Shown: in pieces, positions 11,002 to 20,058 of the stretch
Position numbering within the stretch: the stretch's first letter is position 1
How the letters are laid out: every line of letters starts with the position of its first letter
DNA from: Nitrosomonadales bacterium
GTDB taxonomy: Bacteria; Pseudomonadota; Gammaproteobacteria; Burkholderiales; Gallionellaceae
DNA: 39,746 nt
NCBI GenBank assembly: GCA_016197305.1
Contig: JACPVZ010000062.1
Coordinates: forward strand, 1 to 39,746
Direction of reading: 5' to 3'
The notes under the pieces: model-generated
What the model was told of the DNA's origin: nothing
Seen by the model: the letters and a program-made list of their open reading frames with translations, nothing else
The model's database searches: none
Program-made: the position numbers and the translations under genes

Positions 11002-11052
11002 GTAGGAGCGGCTTTAGCCGCGAAATTCCCTCGCCAGCAAGCTGGCTCCTAC
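11002..11052. repeat. REP/BIME-like palindromic intergenic element
   Basis: Outer arms gtaggagc (11002-11009) / gctcctac (11045-11052), with inner hairpins gcggctttagccgc (11008-11021) and gccagcaagctggc (11033-11046). Confidence 0.75.
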
Positions 11053-11148
11053 CAATGGAATGCAACTAATGAACAGTCGTTGCTGTTCCCACACGGAACA
11101 GGTGAACGATGCAATCAGTTAATGTAATTTTTATCGGAAAGAAATCTA

Positions 11149-12103
11149 ATGTCTGACATCAAAAAAGCCGTCCTCGCCTACTCCGGCGGACTCGACACCT
11201 CGGTCATCCTCAAATGGCTGCAAGACACTTACCAATGTGAAGTCGTCACCTTCACCGCCGATCTCGGCCAAGGTGAGGAACTGGAGCCCGCGCGCGCCAA
11301 GGCTCTGAAGATGGGTATCAAGCCCGAGAGATCTGCTATCGCGCGAAAAACTGCTGGCCTATGCCGAAAAGCACGGCATCCCGGTCGAGATGAAGCACAA
11401 ACAGGGCGGCTCGCCCTACTCGATGGATGCCAACCTGCTGCACATCAGCTATGAAGGCCGCCACCTCGAAAATCCAGCCGCAGAAGCCGAAGAAAGTATG
11501 TGGCGCTGGACCGTGTCGCCGGAAAAGGCACCGGATGCCGCAGAATACCTCGATCTGGAATTCGAGAAGGGTGACATCGTTGCCATCAACGGCAAGCGCA
11601 TGCCCGCGCACGAGCTGCTCGGCACGCTGAACCAGATCGGCGGCAAGCATGGCATCGGCCGCCTCGACCTGGTGGAGAACCGCTACGTCGGCATGAAGTC
11701 GCGCGGCTGCTACGAAACTCCGGGAGGCACGATCATGCTCAAGGCGCACCGTGCGATCGAATCGATCACGCTGGATCGCGAAGTCGCGCACCTGAAGGAT
11801 GACCTGATGCCGCGCTATGCCAGCATGATCTACAACGGCTACTGGTGGAGCCCGGAACGTCGCGCGTTGCAGACACTGATCGACCATACCCAGCAGACCG
11901 TCAACGGCTGGGTGCGGGTCAAATTGTACAAGGGCAACGTGATCGTCGTGGGCCGCGACTCCAAGACCGACTCGCTGTTCGATCCGACCATTGCCACCTT
12001 CGAGGACGACAAGGGCGCCTACGACCAGAAAGATGCGGCCGGTTTTATCAAGCTGAACGCATTGCGCCTGCGCATCGCGGCGAATCTGCAGAAGCGCAAG
12101 TAA
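11149..12103 (+). pseudogene. argG: argG-like argininosuccinate synthase with internal deletion and frameshift (pseudogene or assembly error)
   Basis: N-term '[60 protein letters not shown]', then at ~11328 direct jump into '(D)[48 protein letters not shown]...' in a different frame. Confidence 0.88.
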
Positions 12104-12119
12104 TACGGAGCGACGGGGC

Positions 12120-12611
12120 GTGATCTACGAACTGGAAGGCGACATTCTGCTGAGCGGTGCGAAAGCCATCGCTCAGGGGGTTGCGCCCAATGACGACTTC
12201 CATCATGGCCTGGCCTTGCAGCTGCGCGAACGCATGCCCGCCCTGTACAAGGATTTTCGCCATTACTGCCAGACCAAGCATCCCAAGTCGGGCGGCCTGT
12301 GGACCTGGATGAGCAGCGATGGACGCTTGATCGCCAACCTGTTCACCCAGGAAGGCGCTTACGATCACGGCAGCAAACCGGGCCGCGCAACACTCAGCAA
12401 CGTGAACCATGCACTGCATGCGCTGCGCGCACTGGTAGAAAAGGAACATCCAGCCAGTCTGGCACTGCCCCGCCTAGCCTGCGGCATGACCGGCCTGGAC
12501 TGGAGCGAAGTAAAGCCGCTGATAGAAAAGCAACTCGGCGATCTGGGCATTCCGGTTTATCTGTATGTCAATTATCAAAAAGGCGTCAAAGCCAACGAAC
12601 CAACCAAGTAA
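12120..12611 (+). CDS. Macro-domain (ADP-ribose/Appr-1''-p binding) protein, GTG start
   Basis: 'YELEGDILLSGAKAIAQGVAPN' plus 'LALPRLACGMTGLDWSEVKPLIEKQL' resembles the small macro-domain family; starts GTG 17 nt after the argG stop. Confidence 0.8.
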   Translation: MIYELEGDILLSGAKAIAQGVAPNDDFHHGLALQLRERMPALYKDFRHYCQTKHPKSGGLWTWMSSDGRLIANLFTQEGAYDHGSKPGRATLSNVNHALHALRALVEKEHPASLALPRLACGMTGLDWSEVKPLIEKQLGDLGIPVYLYVNYQKGVKANEPTK

Positions 12612-12628
12612 AAAAGTGAGGGAAACAA

Positions 12629-12940
12629 ATGCCGCAATTCGATAACGTGAGCGTAGTAAAACAAGGCAATGTATTCTTCGACGGCAAGTGCGTATCGCAC
12701 TCGGTGCTGTTCGCCGATGGCACGCGCAAGACCGTCGGCGTGATCCTGCCCAGCACGTTGACCTTCAACGTCGGCGTGCCCGAAGTGATGGAGATCACCT
12801 CCGGCACTTGCCGGGTCAAGATCGGCGATGCGACCGACTTCACCACCTACGCGGCGGGCAGCCAGTTCTCGGTCCCGGCCAACAGCCACTTCGTCATCGA
12901 GGCGAAGGAAGTGGTCAATTATGTTTGCAGCTTTGGTTAA
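12629..12940 (+). CDS. ppnP: Pyrimidine/purine nucleoside phosphorylase (DUF1255 family)
   Basis: '[61 protein letters not shown]', small cupin typical of PpnP/YaiE. Confidence 0.92.
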   Translation: MPQFDNVSVVKQGNVFFDGKCVSHSVLFADGTRKTVGVILPSTLTFNVGVPEVMEITSGTCRVKIGDATDFTTYAAGSQFSVPANSHFVIEAKEVVNYVCSFG

Positions 12941-12950
12941 CAACTAAGTA

Positions 12951-13042
12951 CCGCTCGCCCTGAGCGTCGCGCGGCAAAGTCGAAGGACTGCAGCTCACCA
13001 GACTTCGATTTTGCGCTTCACACTATGCTCAGTGCGAACGGG
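12951..13042. repeat. Inverted pair of 'CGCCCTGAGC...GTCGAAGG'-type palindromic repeat units
   Basis: Left ccgctcgccctgagcgtcgcgcggcaaagtcgaagg; right side on minus strand reads cccgttcgcactgagc...caaaatcgaagtctg; imperfect inverted arrangement in ppnP-yajQ gap. Confidence 0.6.
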
Positions 13043-13073
13043 ATATTGCAATCAGAAAAACAGGAGTCACACC

Positions 13074-13562
13074 ATGCCATCCTTCGACATTGTTTCAGAA
13101 GTAGAGAAAACCGAAGTCAAAAATGCGGTCGAGCAGACCAACAAGGAAGTCAGCACCCGCTTCGACTTCAAGGGCTCCGATGCGCGCGTGGAGCAGGCCG
13201 AACTCAAACTCACCGTATGCGCGGACAACGAGTTCCAGCTGAATCAAGTGCAGGACATTCTGAACGGAAAACTGACCAAGCGCGGCGTGGACATCAAGTG
13301 CCTGGAAATCAGCGACAAGATCGAAAAGGTCAGCGGCAACAAGGTCAAGCGCTCCTGCGAAGTGAAGGTCGGCGTGGAAATCGAACTGGCGAAAAAGATC
13401 GTCAAGCACCTCAAGGACAGCAAGCTCAAGGTACAGGCCAGCATCCAGGGCGACACCGTGCGCGTCACCGGCAAGAGCCGCGACGACCTGCAGGAGGCGA
13501 TTGCCTTCGTCAAGAAGACCATCACCGACTTTCCGTTGCAGTACCAGAACTTCCGCGACTGA
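13074..13562 (+). CDS. yajQ: YajQ family (UPF0234) nucleotide-binding protein
   Basis: '[40 protein letters not shown]' and '[10 protein letters not shown]' C-terminus; ORF-track start 13011 is upstream of true Met. Confidence 0.95.
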   Translation: MPSFDIVSEVEKTEVKNAVEQTNKEVSTRFDFKGSDARVEQAELKLTVCADNEFQLNQVQDILNGKLTKRGVDIKCLEISDKIEKVSGNKVKRSCEVKVGVEIELAKKIVKHLKDSKLKVQASIQGDTVRVTGKSRDDLQEAIAFVKKTITDFPLQYQNFRD

Positions 13563-13580
13563 ACCGCACTACCGATCAAT

Positions 13581-14465
13581 ATGGCCATGCATACAAGACT
13601 GCTGGCTTGTTCCTCAGCGCTGCTGCTGGGCCTGTGCGGCAGTGCACACGCCACCACACCATCCTATCCGTCCATCGTGCTGGATGACATGCGACACGTC
13701 CTCACTGCGCCGGTGCGCTGGCAGACACCGGAATGGCGGAATGCCGGATTGACCACGCTCGGCGTGATCGGCGTAGCAGCGATCGCCGACCGCCCGATCC
13801 GCGACGAGATGCGCCGCCATTCCGGCAACAGCCGCCTGATGCGCGATGTCGAACGCTTTGGCGCCGAATATTCCCTGGGTGTGCTGGGCGGGTTTTATCT
13901 GGCCGGGACGCTAGGCGACGACGCCAGAGCGAGCGCGGTGGCCCAAGACGGCCTGGCAGCCAGCCTGGTCGCCAGCGGCATCGTGACTCCCGCGCTGAAA
14001 TACGTCACCGGCCGCAGCCGGCCACGCGATGCGACCGGTACCACACGCCTGCGCCCGCTCAGTGGCGCCGCCTCATTCCCGTCGGGCCATACCACCCAGG
14101 CCTTCGCTGTAGCCTCGGTGATCGCCAGCCACTATGATGAAACCTGGGTCAAATGCTCCTCCTACGCGGTCGCCGGCCTGGTGGGCGTGGCGCGCAGCTA
14201 TCACGATGCGCACTTCGCCTCCGACGTATTGGCCGGCGCGCTGATCGGCACTCTGGTCGGGCAAAGCGTCGTCGCCCACAACCGCACACTGCGCGCAGGC
14301 AAGCTGACCGTGCTGCCCGATCTTGCGCCGGATAGAATCGGCGTGCGGCTTGCCGGCAATTTTTCACTCCACACCACCGGCAACCATCCAAATGAAAAAT
14401 GCCATCGAAGCCCATGTCGAATTTTCTTTCAAGGGGGAGTCCTACTCGCTGTCCTCCACCCTTGA
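13581..14465 (+). CDS. PAP2-superfamily phosphatase
   Basis: Motifs 'KYVTGRSRP', 'SFPSGHTTQAFA', 'ARSYHDAHFASDVLAG'; signal peptide at N-terminus. Confidence 0.88.
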   Translation: MAMHTRLLACSSALLLGLCGSAHATTPSYPSIVLDDMRHVLTAPVRWQTPEWRNAGLTTLGVIGVAAIADRPIRDEMRRHSGNSRLMRDVERFGAEYSLGVLGGFYLAGTLGDDARASAVAQDGLAASLVASGIVTPALKYVTGRSRPRDATGTTRLRPLSGAASFPSGHTTQAFAVASVIASHYDETWVKCSSYAVAGLVGVARSYHDAHFASDVLAGALIGTLVGQSVVAHNRTLRAGKLTVLPDLAPDRIGVRLAGNFSLHTTGNHPNEKCHRSPCRIFFQGGVLLAVLHP

Positions 14466-14805
14466 TCTGGACTCGCTGCTGGAACAGCATGATGAACTGC
14501 CGGATATCCATGCGATCCTGGCGCAGGCAAACCAGATCGACACCTATTCCTATCTGTACGAGGTGATGCAGACGGAAGAGATCGAGTTCAAGAACGCACA
14601 AGGCAGCGCGGCCGACTTCCTGCGCGACGGCCATTTCGATCAGGTTGCTTTTACTGCCAACTGGGAGAAATGCAGGGTTCTCGCACTGTTGCAGCCGATA
14701 GCGACACGCACGCTGGGCGTTGCCGATCTCGACCAGCATGCGGAACTTAAAAACGCACTGATCCAGGCTTATAATCTCGGCAAGGGCTCGGCGCACAGGG
14801 CCTAG
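14392..14805 (+). CDS. Conserved hypothetical protein
   Basis: 'MKNAIEAHVEFSFKGESYSLSSTLDLDSLLEQHDELPDIHAILAQANQIDTYSYLYEVMQTEEIEF'; acidic, well-composed ORF overlapping PAP2 end by 74 nt. Confidence 0.75.
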   Translation: MKNAIEAHVEFSFKGESYSLSSTLDLDSLLEQHDELPDIHAILAQANQIDTYSYLYEVMQTEEIEFKNAQGSAADFLRDGHFDQVAFTANWEKCRVLALLQPIATRTLGVADLDQHAELKNALIQAYNLGKGSAHRA

Positions 14806-14843
14806 TCATACACTGAACGCACACCCATCACCGGAGGCAGGCC

Positions 14844-15386
14844 ATGCTTAAAGTTCTCGTCCCGCTCGCACAAGGCTGCGAGGAAATCGAAGCCGTTACC
14901 GTCATCGATATCCTGCGCCGCGCCGGCATTGAGGTCATCAGCGCAGGACTGGACGATCTCCCGGTGCTGGCCAGTCGCGGCGTGTTGCTGCTGCCCGACA
15001 CCACGCTCGATCTCGCGCTGCAGCACGACTTCGACATGATCGTGCTGCCCGGTGGACAACCCGGCACCAACAATCTCAAGGCCGAACCGCGCATCATCGC
15101 GCTGCTGCAAAAAATGGCGCAACAGGGAAAGCACATCGCCGCCATTTGTGCTGCGCCGTCGGTGCTCGCCGCAGCAGGCTTGCTCGACGGCAAGCGCGCC
15201 ACCAGCTTCCCCGGCTGTCTGGACGGTTACGCCGGCATCCACAGGCAAGATGCCGCAGTCGTCGAAGACGGCAAGCTGATCACCTCGCGCGGGCCCGGCA
15301 CGGCAATGGACTTCGCGCTGATGCTGGTGGAACGCCTGAGCGGCAAAGCCAGGCGTGACCAGGTCGAAGCCGGATTAGTGCGCTAG
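14844..15386 (+). CDS. DJ-1/PfpI (ThiJ/YajL-like) family protein
   Basis: 'VLVPLAQGCEEIEAVTVIDILRRAGIEV', nucleophile-elbow 'AAICAAPSVLAAAGLLDG', 'TSRGPGTAMDFALMLV'. Confidence 0.93.
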   Translation: MLKVLVPLAQGCEEIEAVTVIDILRRAGIEVISAGLDDLPVLASRGVLLLPDTTLDLALQHDFDMIVLPGGQPGTNNLKAEPRIIALLQKMAQQGKHIAAICAAPSVLAAAGLLDGKRATSFPGCLDGYAGIHRQDAAVVEDGKLITSRGPGTAMDFALMLVERLSGKARRDQVEAGLVR

Positions 15387-16165
15387 TGCCCCCACTGCTA
15401 CACAGATTCCCGCCATCCATCCTCGCCCTGCTGCTGCAATGCGCAGCGTTTGCCGTAACCACATTAGGCATGCGCCTGCTCGACTTGCATCTCGCTCCGC
15501 TGGCGTTCGCGCTGTTTTGTGGCTGCATTGCCGCGACATTCAGCCGCATGGCCGGGCTGGCGCGCTGGTGGACAATCATCCAGCTGTTGTTCGTTCCTGC
15601 AGCAGTGCTGATGCTGTCGCTGAACATTCCGCCCGGATTTTTCCTGATCGCCTTCCTGATCATGCTGGCACTGTACTGGAGCACATTCCGCACCCAGGTG
15701 CCGTTGTATCTGTCCAGCAAGCAGATCTGGCATGCGCTGGTCAACCAGTTGCCTCCAGCAACCCCAGGCGCCAGCTTCCGCTTCATCGATCTCGGCTCCG
15801 GTCTGGGCGGAGTGCTGACCCATCTCGCCAGAGCTCGCCCGGACGGGCACTACAGCGGCGTGGAATCGGCCCCATTGCCGTTTTTATGGAGCTGGCTGCG
15901 CACCCGTCGCCAGCCTAACTGCACGGTGCACTGGGGCAGCATTTGGGATAACAAGCTGGGAGTTTGCGATCTGGCGCAATACGACGTGGTGTTCGCCTAC
16001 CTATCGCCGGTGCCGATGGCCAGACTCTGGCACAAGGCGCGCAGCGAGATGCGCCCCGGCTCTCTGTTCATCAGCAGCACGTTTACCGTCCCGGAGCACG
16101 CGCCACATCGGACGCTGCAAGTTGACGACCTGCACCACTCCACGTTGCTGATCTGGCGCATGTAA
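15386..16165 (+). CDS. Membrane-anchored class I SAM-dependent methyltransferase, GTG start
   Basis: Several N-terminal hydrophobic segments followed by 'FRFIDLGSGLGGVLTHLARARPDGHYSGVESAPL' SAM-binding motif; start GTG shares a base with upstream stop TAG. Confidence 0.78.
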   Translation: MPPLLHRFPPSILALLLQCAAFAVTTLGMRLLDLHLAPLAFALFCGCIAATFSRMAGLARWWTIIQLLFVPAAVLMLSLNIPPGFFLIAFLIMLALYWSTFRTQVPLYLSSKQIWHALVNQLPPATPGASFRFIDLGSGLGGVLTHLARARPDGHYSGVESAPLPFLWSWLRTRRQPNCTVHWGSIWDNKLGVCDLAQYDVVFAYLSPVPMARLWHKARSEMRPGSLFISSTFTVPEHAPHRTLQVDDLHHSTLLIWRM

Positions 16166-16202
16166 AATTGCCCAGCAAGCACTCGAACCCGAAGGAGATG
16201 CC

Positions 16203-16649
16203 ATGAGTCCCGCTGCACATCGAACCATACCGGCACACACCCTCAGCATCTCGATCTCGGCGCCGGCCGAACAGGTATATGCATTCGTTTCAAATCCAAA
16301 GAACCTGCCGTTGTGGGCCTCGGCCTTTGTGAAGTCGATCAGATTCGACGCAGGAGCATGGGTGCTGCAGACCGCTGCAGGAAGCGCGACGATCGAATTT
16401 GCCGCGAACAATCCGTTTGGCATACTCGATCACACCGTCACGCTGGACTCCGGCATCCGGGTTTACGTACCGATGCGCGTGCTGCGTAACGGTTCGGGCA
16501 GCGAAGTGCTGTTCACCTTATTCCAGCAGCCATCCATGTCGGCTGCCGAATTTTCCGCAGATATGAAATGGGTGGAACAAGACCTGCGCTCCCTGAAGAC
16601 AGTGATGGAAACCCGGCATCAAGAGAGTGAGCACACCGGCCAGAAATGA
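16203..16649 (+). CDS. SRPBCC/START-like domain protein
   Basis: 'HTLSISISAPAEQVYAFVSNPKNLPLWASAFVKSI' typical START-like opening; no stronger assignment. Confidence 0.7.
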   Translation: MSPAAHRTIPAHTLSISISAPAEQVYAFVSNPKNLPLWASAFVKSIRFDAGAWVLQTAAGSATIEFAANNPFGILDHTVTLDSGIRVYVPMRVLRNGSGSEVLFTLFQQPSMSAAEFSADMKWVEQDLRSLKTVMETRHQESEHTGQK

Positions 16650-16696
16650 AACCGCCCAAGGGCGGCCTGTCATCACTCGCTTAAACACCCCAAAAA

Positions 16697-17161
16697 CTAA
16701 AATGGGATATCGTCGTCGAAGTTGTCGAAGTTACGCGCTGGCGCGGAGCCTGATGCTGGCTTGGCCGCCGCTGGCGCAGCGGAACGCGCCGGAGCACCCT
16801 GGCTCTCCACCACTTCGAAACTGCCACCGCCGGACTTGCCGCCCAGCATAGTCATCTCGTTGACGATGATCTCGGTGGTATACCGATCCTGCCCTTCCTT
16901 GGTCTGCCACTTGCGCGTCTGCAGCTTACCCTCGACATAAATCTGCGAGCCTTTCTTCAGGTATTCTCCGGCGATCTCGGCCAGGCGGCGGTAAAACACC
17001 AGGTTATGCCACTCGGTCTTCTCCTGCTTCTCGCCGCTCTTGTCCTTCCAGTTTTCCGAGGTAGCCAGCGTGGCATTGGTCACCGCCTCGCCATTGGTCA
17101 TGTAGCGTGTCTCCGGGTCTTTGCCCAGACGCCCTATCAGAATCACTTTGTTCACCGACAT
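16697..17161 (-). CDS. ssb: Single-stranded DNA-binding protein
   Basis: '[68 protein letters not shown]' and acidic tail 'DDDIPF'. Confidence 0.97.
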   Translation of the reverse strand: MSVNKVILIGRLGKDPETRYMTNGEAVTNATLATSENWKDKSGEKQEKTEWHNLVFYRRLAEIAGEYLKKGSQIYVEGKLQTRKWQTKEGQDRYTTEIIVNEMTMLGGKSGGGSFEVVESQGAPARSAAPAAAKPASGSAPARNFDNFDDDIPF

Positions 17162-17162
17162 G

Positions 17163-18542
17163 TCATGCTCCTTTCATCACAAGTTGTTCGACGCCATTTT
17201 CATCAAAGCCCTGCATGTCGACCTTGAGGCAGGCAATGTTCTCCGCAGCCACCACCATCACTTCGCGCACACCCTGCAACTGCGCCAGCCGCTGCTGCAA
17301 TTGCGCACCCTGCGCCGCACTCATGTCCGCCAGATGGTACATCTTGGTGCGCACCGCCGCGGGCGGCTGCATGCCGGACGCAACCACCAGCCACACCAGC
17401 AGCAACAGGATCGCGAACACAAACACCGCATTGCCGCCGACATATTGCATCAGTGCGCCACCGGCTGCCGCGCCGAAGAACGCACCGAGGAACTGCACGC
17501 TGCTATACACGCCCATCGCCGTGCCCTTGGAGGCCAGCGGCGCGATCTTGCTGATCATCGACGGCAGCGTCGCTTCCAGCACGTTGAACGCGGTAAAGAA
17601 GATCAACAGCGCGGCAGCCACGCCCCATAAGCTGTTTTGCGCAAACATCAGCAGCGCCTGGCCCAGCATCGCCATCGCCACCGACAACATGAAGATATGT
17701 TTCATCTTGGCCTTCTTCTCGGCGATGATGATGGGCGGCACCATCAGGAAAAACGCAATCAGCATCACCGGCAGATACACATACCAATGCTGCGCCACTT
17801 CCAGCCCGTCGCGCTTGAGCACGAACGGCACCTGCATGAACACCGACATCAGGATCGCATGCAGCGAGAATATCCCGAAATCCAGACGCAATAATTCCTT
17901 GTTGCGCAGCACCGCGGCAAAATGACCGCTGCTCGCTTCGGTGTCACTGTGAAAGCGCGTGATCGCCGGATCGGGAATCACCCACTTCACCACCCCCAGC
18001 GCCAGCAAAGCCAGCACGCCGGTCAGCGCGAAAATACCGGGCACGCCGATCACGCTGTTCAGCAGCGGCGACAGCACCATCGAGATCGAGAACGTGATAC
18101 CTATCGTGATGCCTATCATCGCCATCGCCTTGGTGCGGTGTTCCTCGCGGGTCAGGTCTGCGGTCAGCGCCATCACGGCTGCATTCAATGCACCCGCCCC
18201 CTGCACCACGCGCCCCAGTATCACCCAATAGATGTTGTCGGCGGAAGCCGCGATGAAACTGCCGATCGCGAACAGGATGAGGCTGGCGTAGATCACCGGC
18301 TTGCGACCGTAGCGGTCGGACATCCAGCCTGCGGGGATCTGCAGGATCGCCTGCGTCAGACCATAGGCACCGAGCGCAATACCCATCAGCAGATGGCTCT
18401 CGCCGCCGGGCAGGTGTTCGGCATACAGCGCAAAAACCGGCAGGATGATGAACAATCCCAGCATGCGCAGGCCATAGATGCTGGCAAGGCCAGTGCTGGC
18501 GCGGCGTTCCGCTGGGGTCATGGCTTCGGAGATCTGTTGCAT
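17163..18542 (-). CDS. YajR-like MFS transporter with C-terminal soluble domain
   Basis: 12-TM MFS with '[18 protein letters not shown]' motif A; soluble ~65-aa tail '[58 protein letters not shown]'. Confidence 0.87.
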   Translation of the reverse strand: MQQISEAMTPAERRASTGLASIYGLRMLGLFIILPVFALYAEHLPGGESHLLMGIALGAYGLTQAILQIPAGWMSDRYGRKPVIYASLILFAIGSFIAASADNIYWVILGRVVQGAGALNAAVMALTADLTREEHRTKAMAMIGITIGITFSISMVLSPLLNSVIGVPGIFALTGVLALLALGVVKWVIPDPAITRFHSDTEASSGHFAAVLRNKELLRLDFGIFSLHAILMSVFMQVPFVLKRDGLEVAQHWYVYLPVMLIAFFLMVPPIIIAEKKAKMKHIFMLSVAMAMLGQALLMFAQNSLWGVAAALLIFFTAFNVLEATLPSMISKIAPLASKGTAMGVYSSVQFLGAFFGAAAGGALMQYVGGNAVFVFAILLLLVWLVVASGMQPPAAVRTKMYHLADMSAAQGAQLQQRLAQLQGVREVMVVAAENIACLKVDMQGFDENGVEQLVMKGA

Positions 18543-18672
18543 AGGTCGTATCGGACTGAAAAATAAAGTGGTCGCACATTTTAGCAGGTCACCACTGTTG
18601 CCGACAGGCCTTCGTCTTGCAGAATGAAGCGTATCGCTCCCGGCAACAGCCCCAGGAAAAATCCGGGCATTC

Positions 18673-18691
18673 AGGCACGGCGAGCGTGCCT
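18673..18691 (-). terminator. Candidate terminator hairpin downstream of glmM
   Basis: aggcacg-gcgag-cgtgcct perfect 7-bp stem just past glmM stop; weak T-tract. Confidence 0.35.
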
Positions 18692-18708
18692 TATCAGCGG
18701 CCGCCGGC

Positions 18709-20058
18709 CTATGCCAGTGCGCGCACCACGTCGGCGATGCGCTGGGCGGATTGCTCGACCAGAGACCGCTCTTCGCCCTCCACCATCACGCGCAATAGCG
18801 GTTCGGTACCTGACGGGCGCAACAGCACGCGGCCTTTGCCATTCAACACCCGCTCGGCATCCAATACCGCAGCCTGGATCCTCTCGTGTGTCAGGCAATC
18901 GGCACCTTTGGCGACCCGCACGTTGATCAACACCTGCGGATACATGTGCAAATCCCCGGTCGCCTCGGCCAGAGTCTGAGCGTTGGCGCGTAATGCATGC
19001 AACACCTGCAGCGCAGAGACGATGCCATCACCGGTGCTGTGCTTGTCCAGGCAGATGATGTGCCCAGAGTTCTCTCCACCCAGCTGCCAATGCTGCTGCT
19101 GCAATTGCTCCATCACGTAACGGTCACCCACCTTGGCGCGCTGGAATGGGATACCAAGACGCTGCATCGCGTGCTCGAAGGACAGGTTGGTCATCAGCGT
19201 GCCGACCACGCCGCCTTGCAGCCTGCCCTGCGCCTGACGATGCCTGGCGATCACATACAGCAACTGGTCGCCGTCGTAGAGCTTGCCGCTGCTATCCGCC
19301 ATCACCAGGCGGTCGCCATCGCCGTCCAGCGCGATGCCGATATCAGCATTGTGTTCGAGCACTGCTTTCTGCAGATTTTCCGGCGCAGTGGCGCCGTAAC
19401 CGTCGTTGATGTTCTGGCCATCCGGCTGCGCGCCGATCGCAATCACATCCGCGCCCAGCTCATGGAACACATTGGCTGCGATGTGGTAGGTCGCGCCATG
19501 CGCGCTGTCGACGACGATCTTCAGGTTGCGCAGATTCATCTCGGCCGGGAACGTGCTCTTGCAGAACTCGATGTAGCGCCCGGCCGCATCGTCGATACGC
19601 TTGGCCTTGCCCAGTCCGGCGGAAGCATTGGTCTGCATCGGATTGTCCAGCTCGGCCTCGATCGCGCGTTCAGTCTCGTCCGGCAACTTGGTGCCACTGC
19701 CGGAGAAGAACTTGATGCCGTTGTCCTCGAATGGATTGTGCGACGCGGAAATCACGATGCCCGCCTGCAAGCGCAGCGCGCGGGTCAGGTAAGCCACCGC
19801 CGGCGTCGGCACGGGGCCGGCCAGATAGACATCTATACCCGCCGCGATCAGCCCAGCCTCCAGCGCCGACTCCAGCATGTAACCCGAAATGCGCGTGTCC
19901 TTGCCTATCAGTACGCCGGGACGCTCACCGCGCGTATGCTCGGCACTCGCCAGCACCTTGCCGGCGGCATAACCCAGATGCATCACGAACTGCGGCGTGA
20001 TCGGATGTTCACCCACTCGCCCACGCACACCGTCGGTACCGAAATATTTTCTGCTCAC
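18709..20058 (-). CDS. glmM: Phosphoglucosamine mutase
   Basis: '[24 protein letters not shown]', phosphoserine motif '[17 protein letters not shown]', metal motif 'DGDGDR'. Confidence 0.97.
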   Translation of the reverse strand: MSRKYFGTDGVRGRVGEHPITPQFVMHLGYAAGKVLASAEHTRGERPGVLIGKDTRISGYMLESALEAGLIAAGIDVYLAGPVPTPAVAYLTRALRLQAGIVISASHNPFEDNGIKFFSGSGTKLPDETERAIEAELDNPMQTNASAGLGKAKRIDDAAGRYIEFCKSTFPAEMNLRNLKIVVDSAHGATYHIAANVFHELGADVIAIGAQPDGQNINDGYGATAPENLQKAVLEHNADIGIALDGDGDRLVMADSSGKLYDGDQLLYVIARHRQAQGRLQGGVVGTLMTNLSFEHAMQRLGIPFQRAKVGDRYVMEQLQQQHWQLGGENSGHIICLDKHSTGDGIVSALQVLHALRANAQTLAEATGDLHMYPQVLINVRVAKGADCLTHERIQAAVLDAERVLNGKGRVLLRPSGTEPLLRVMVEGEERSLVEQSAQRIADVVRALA

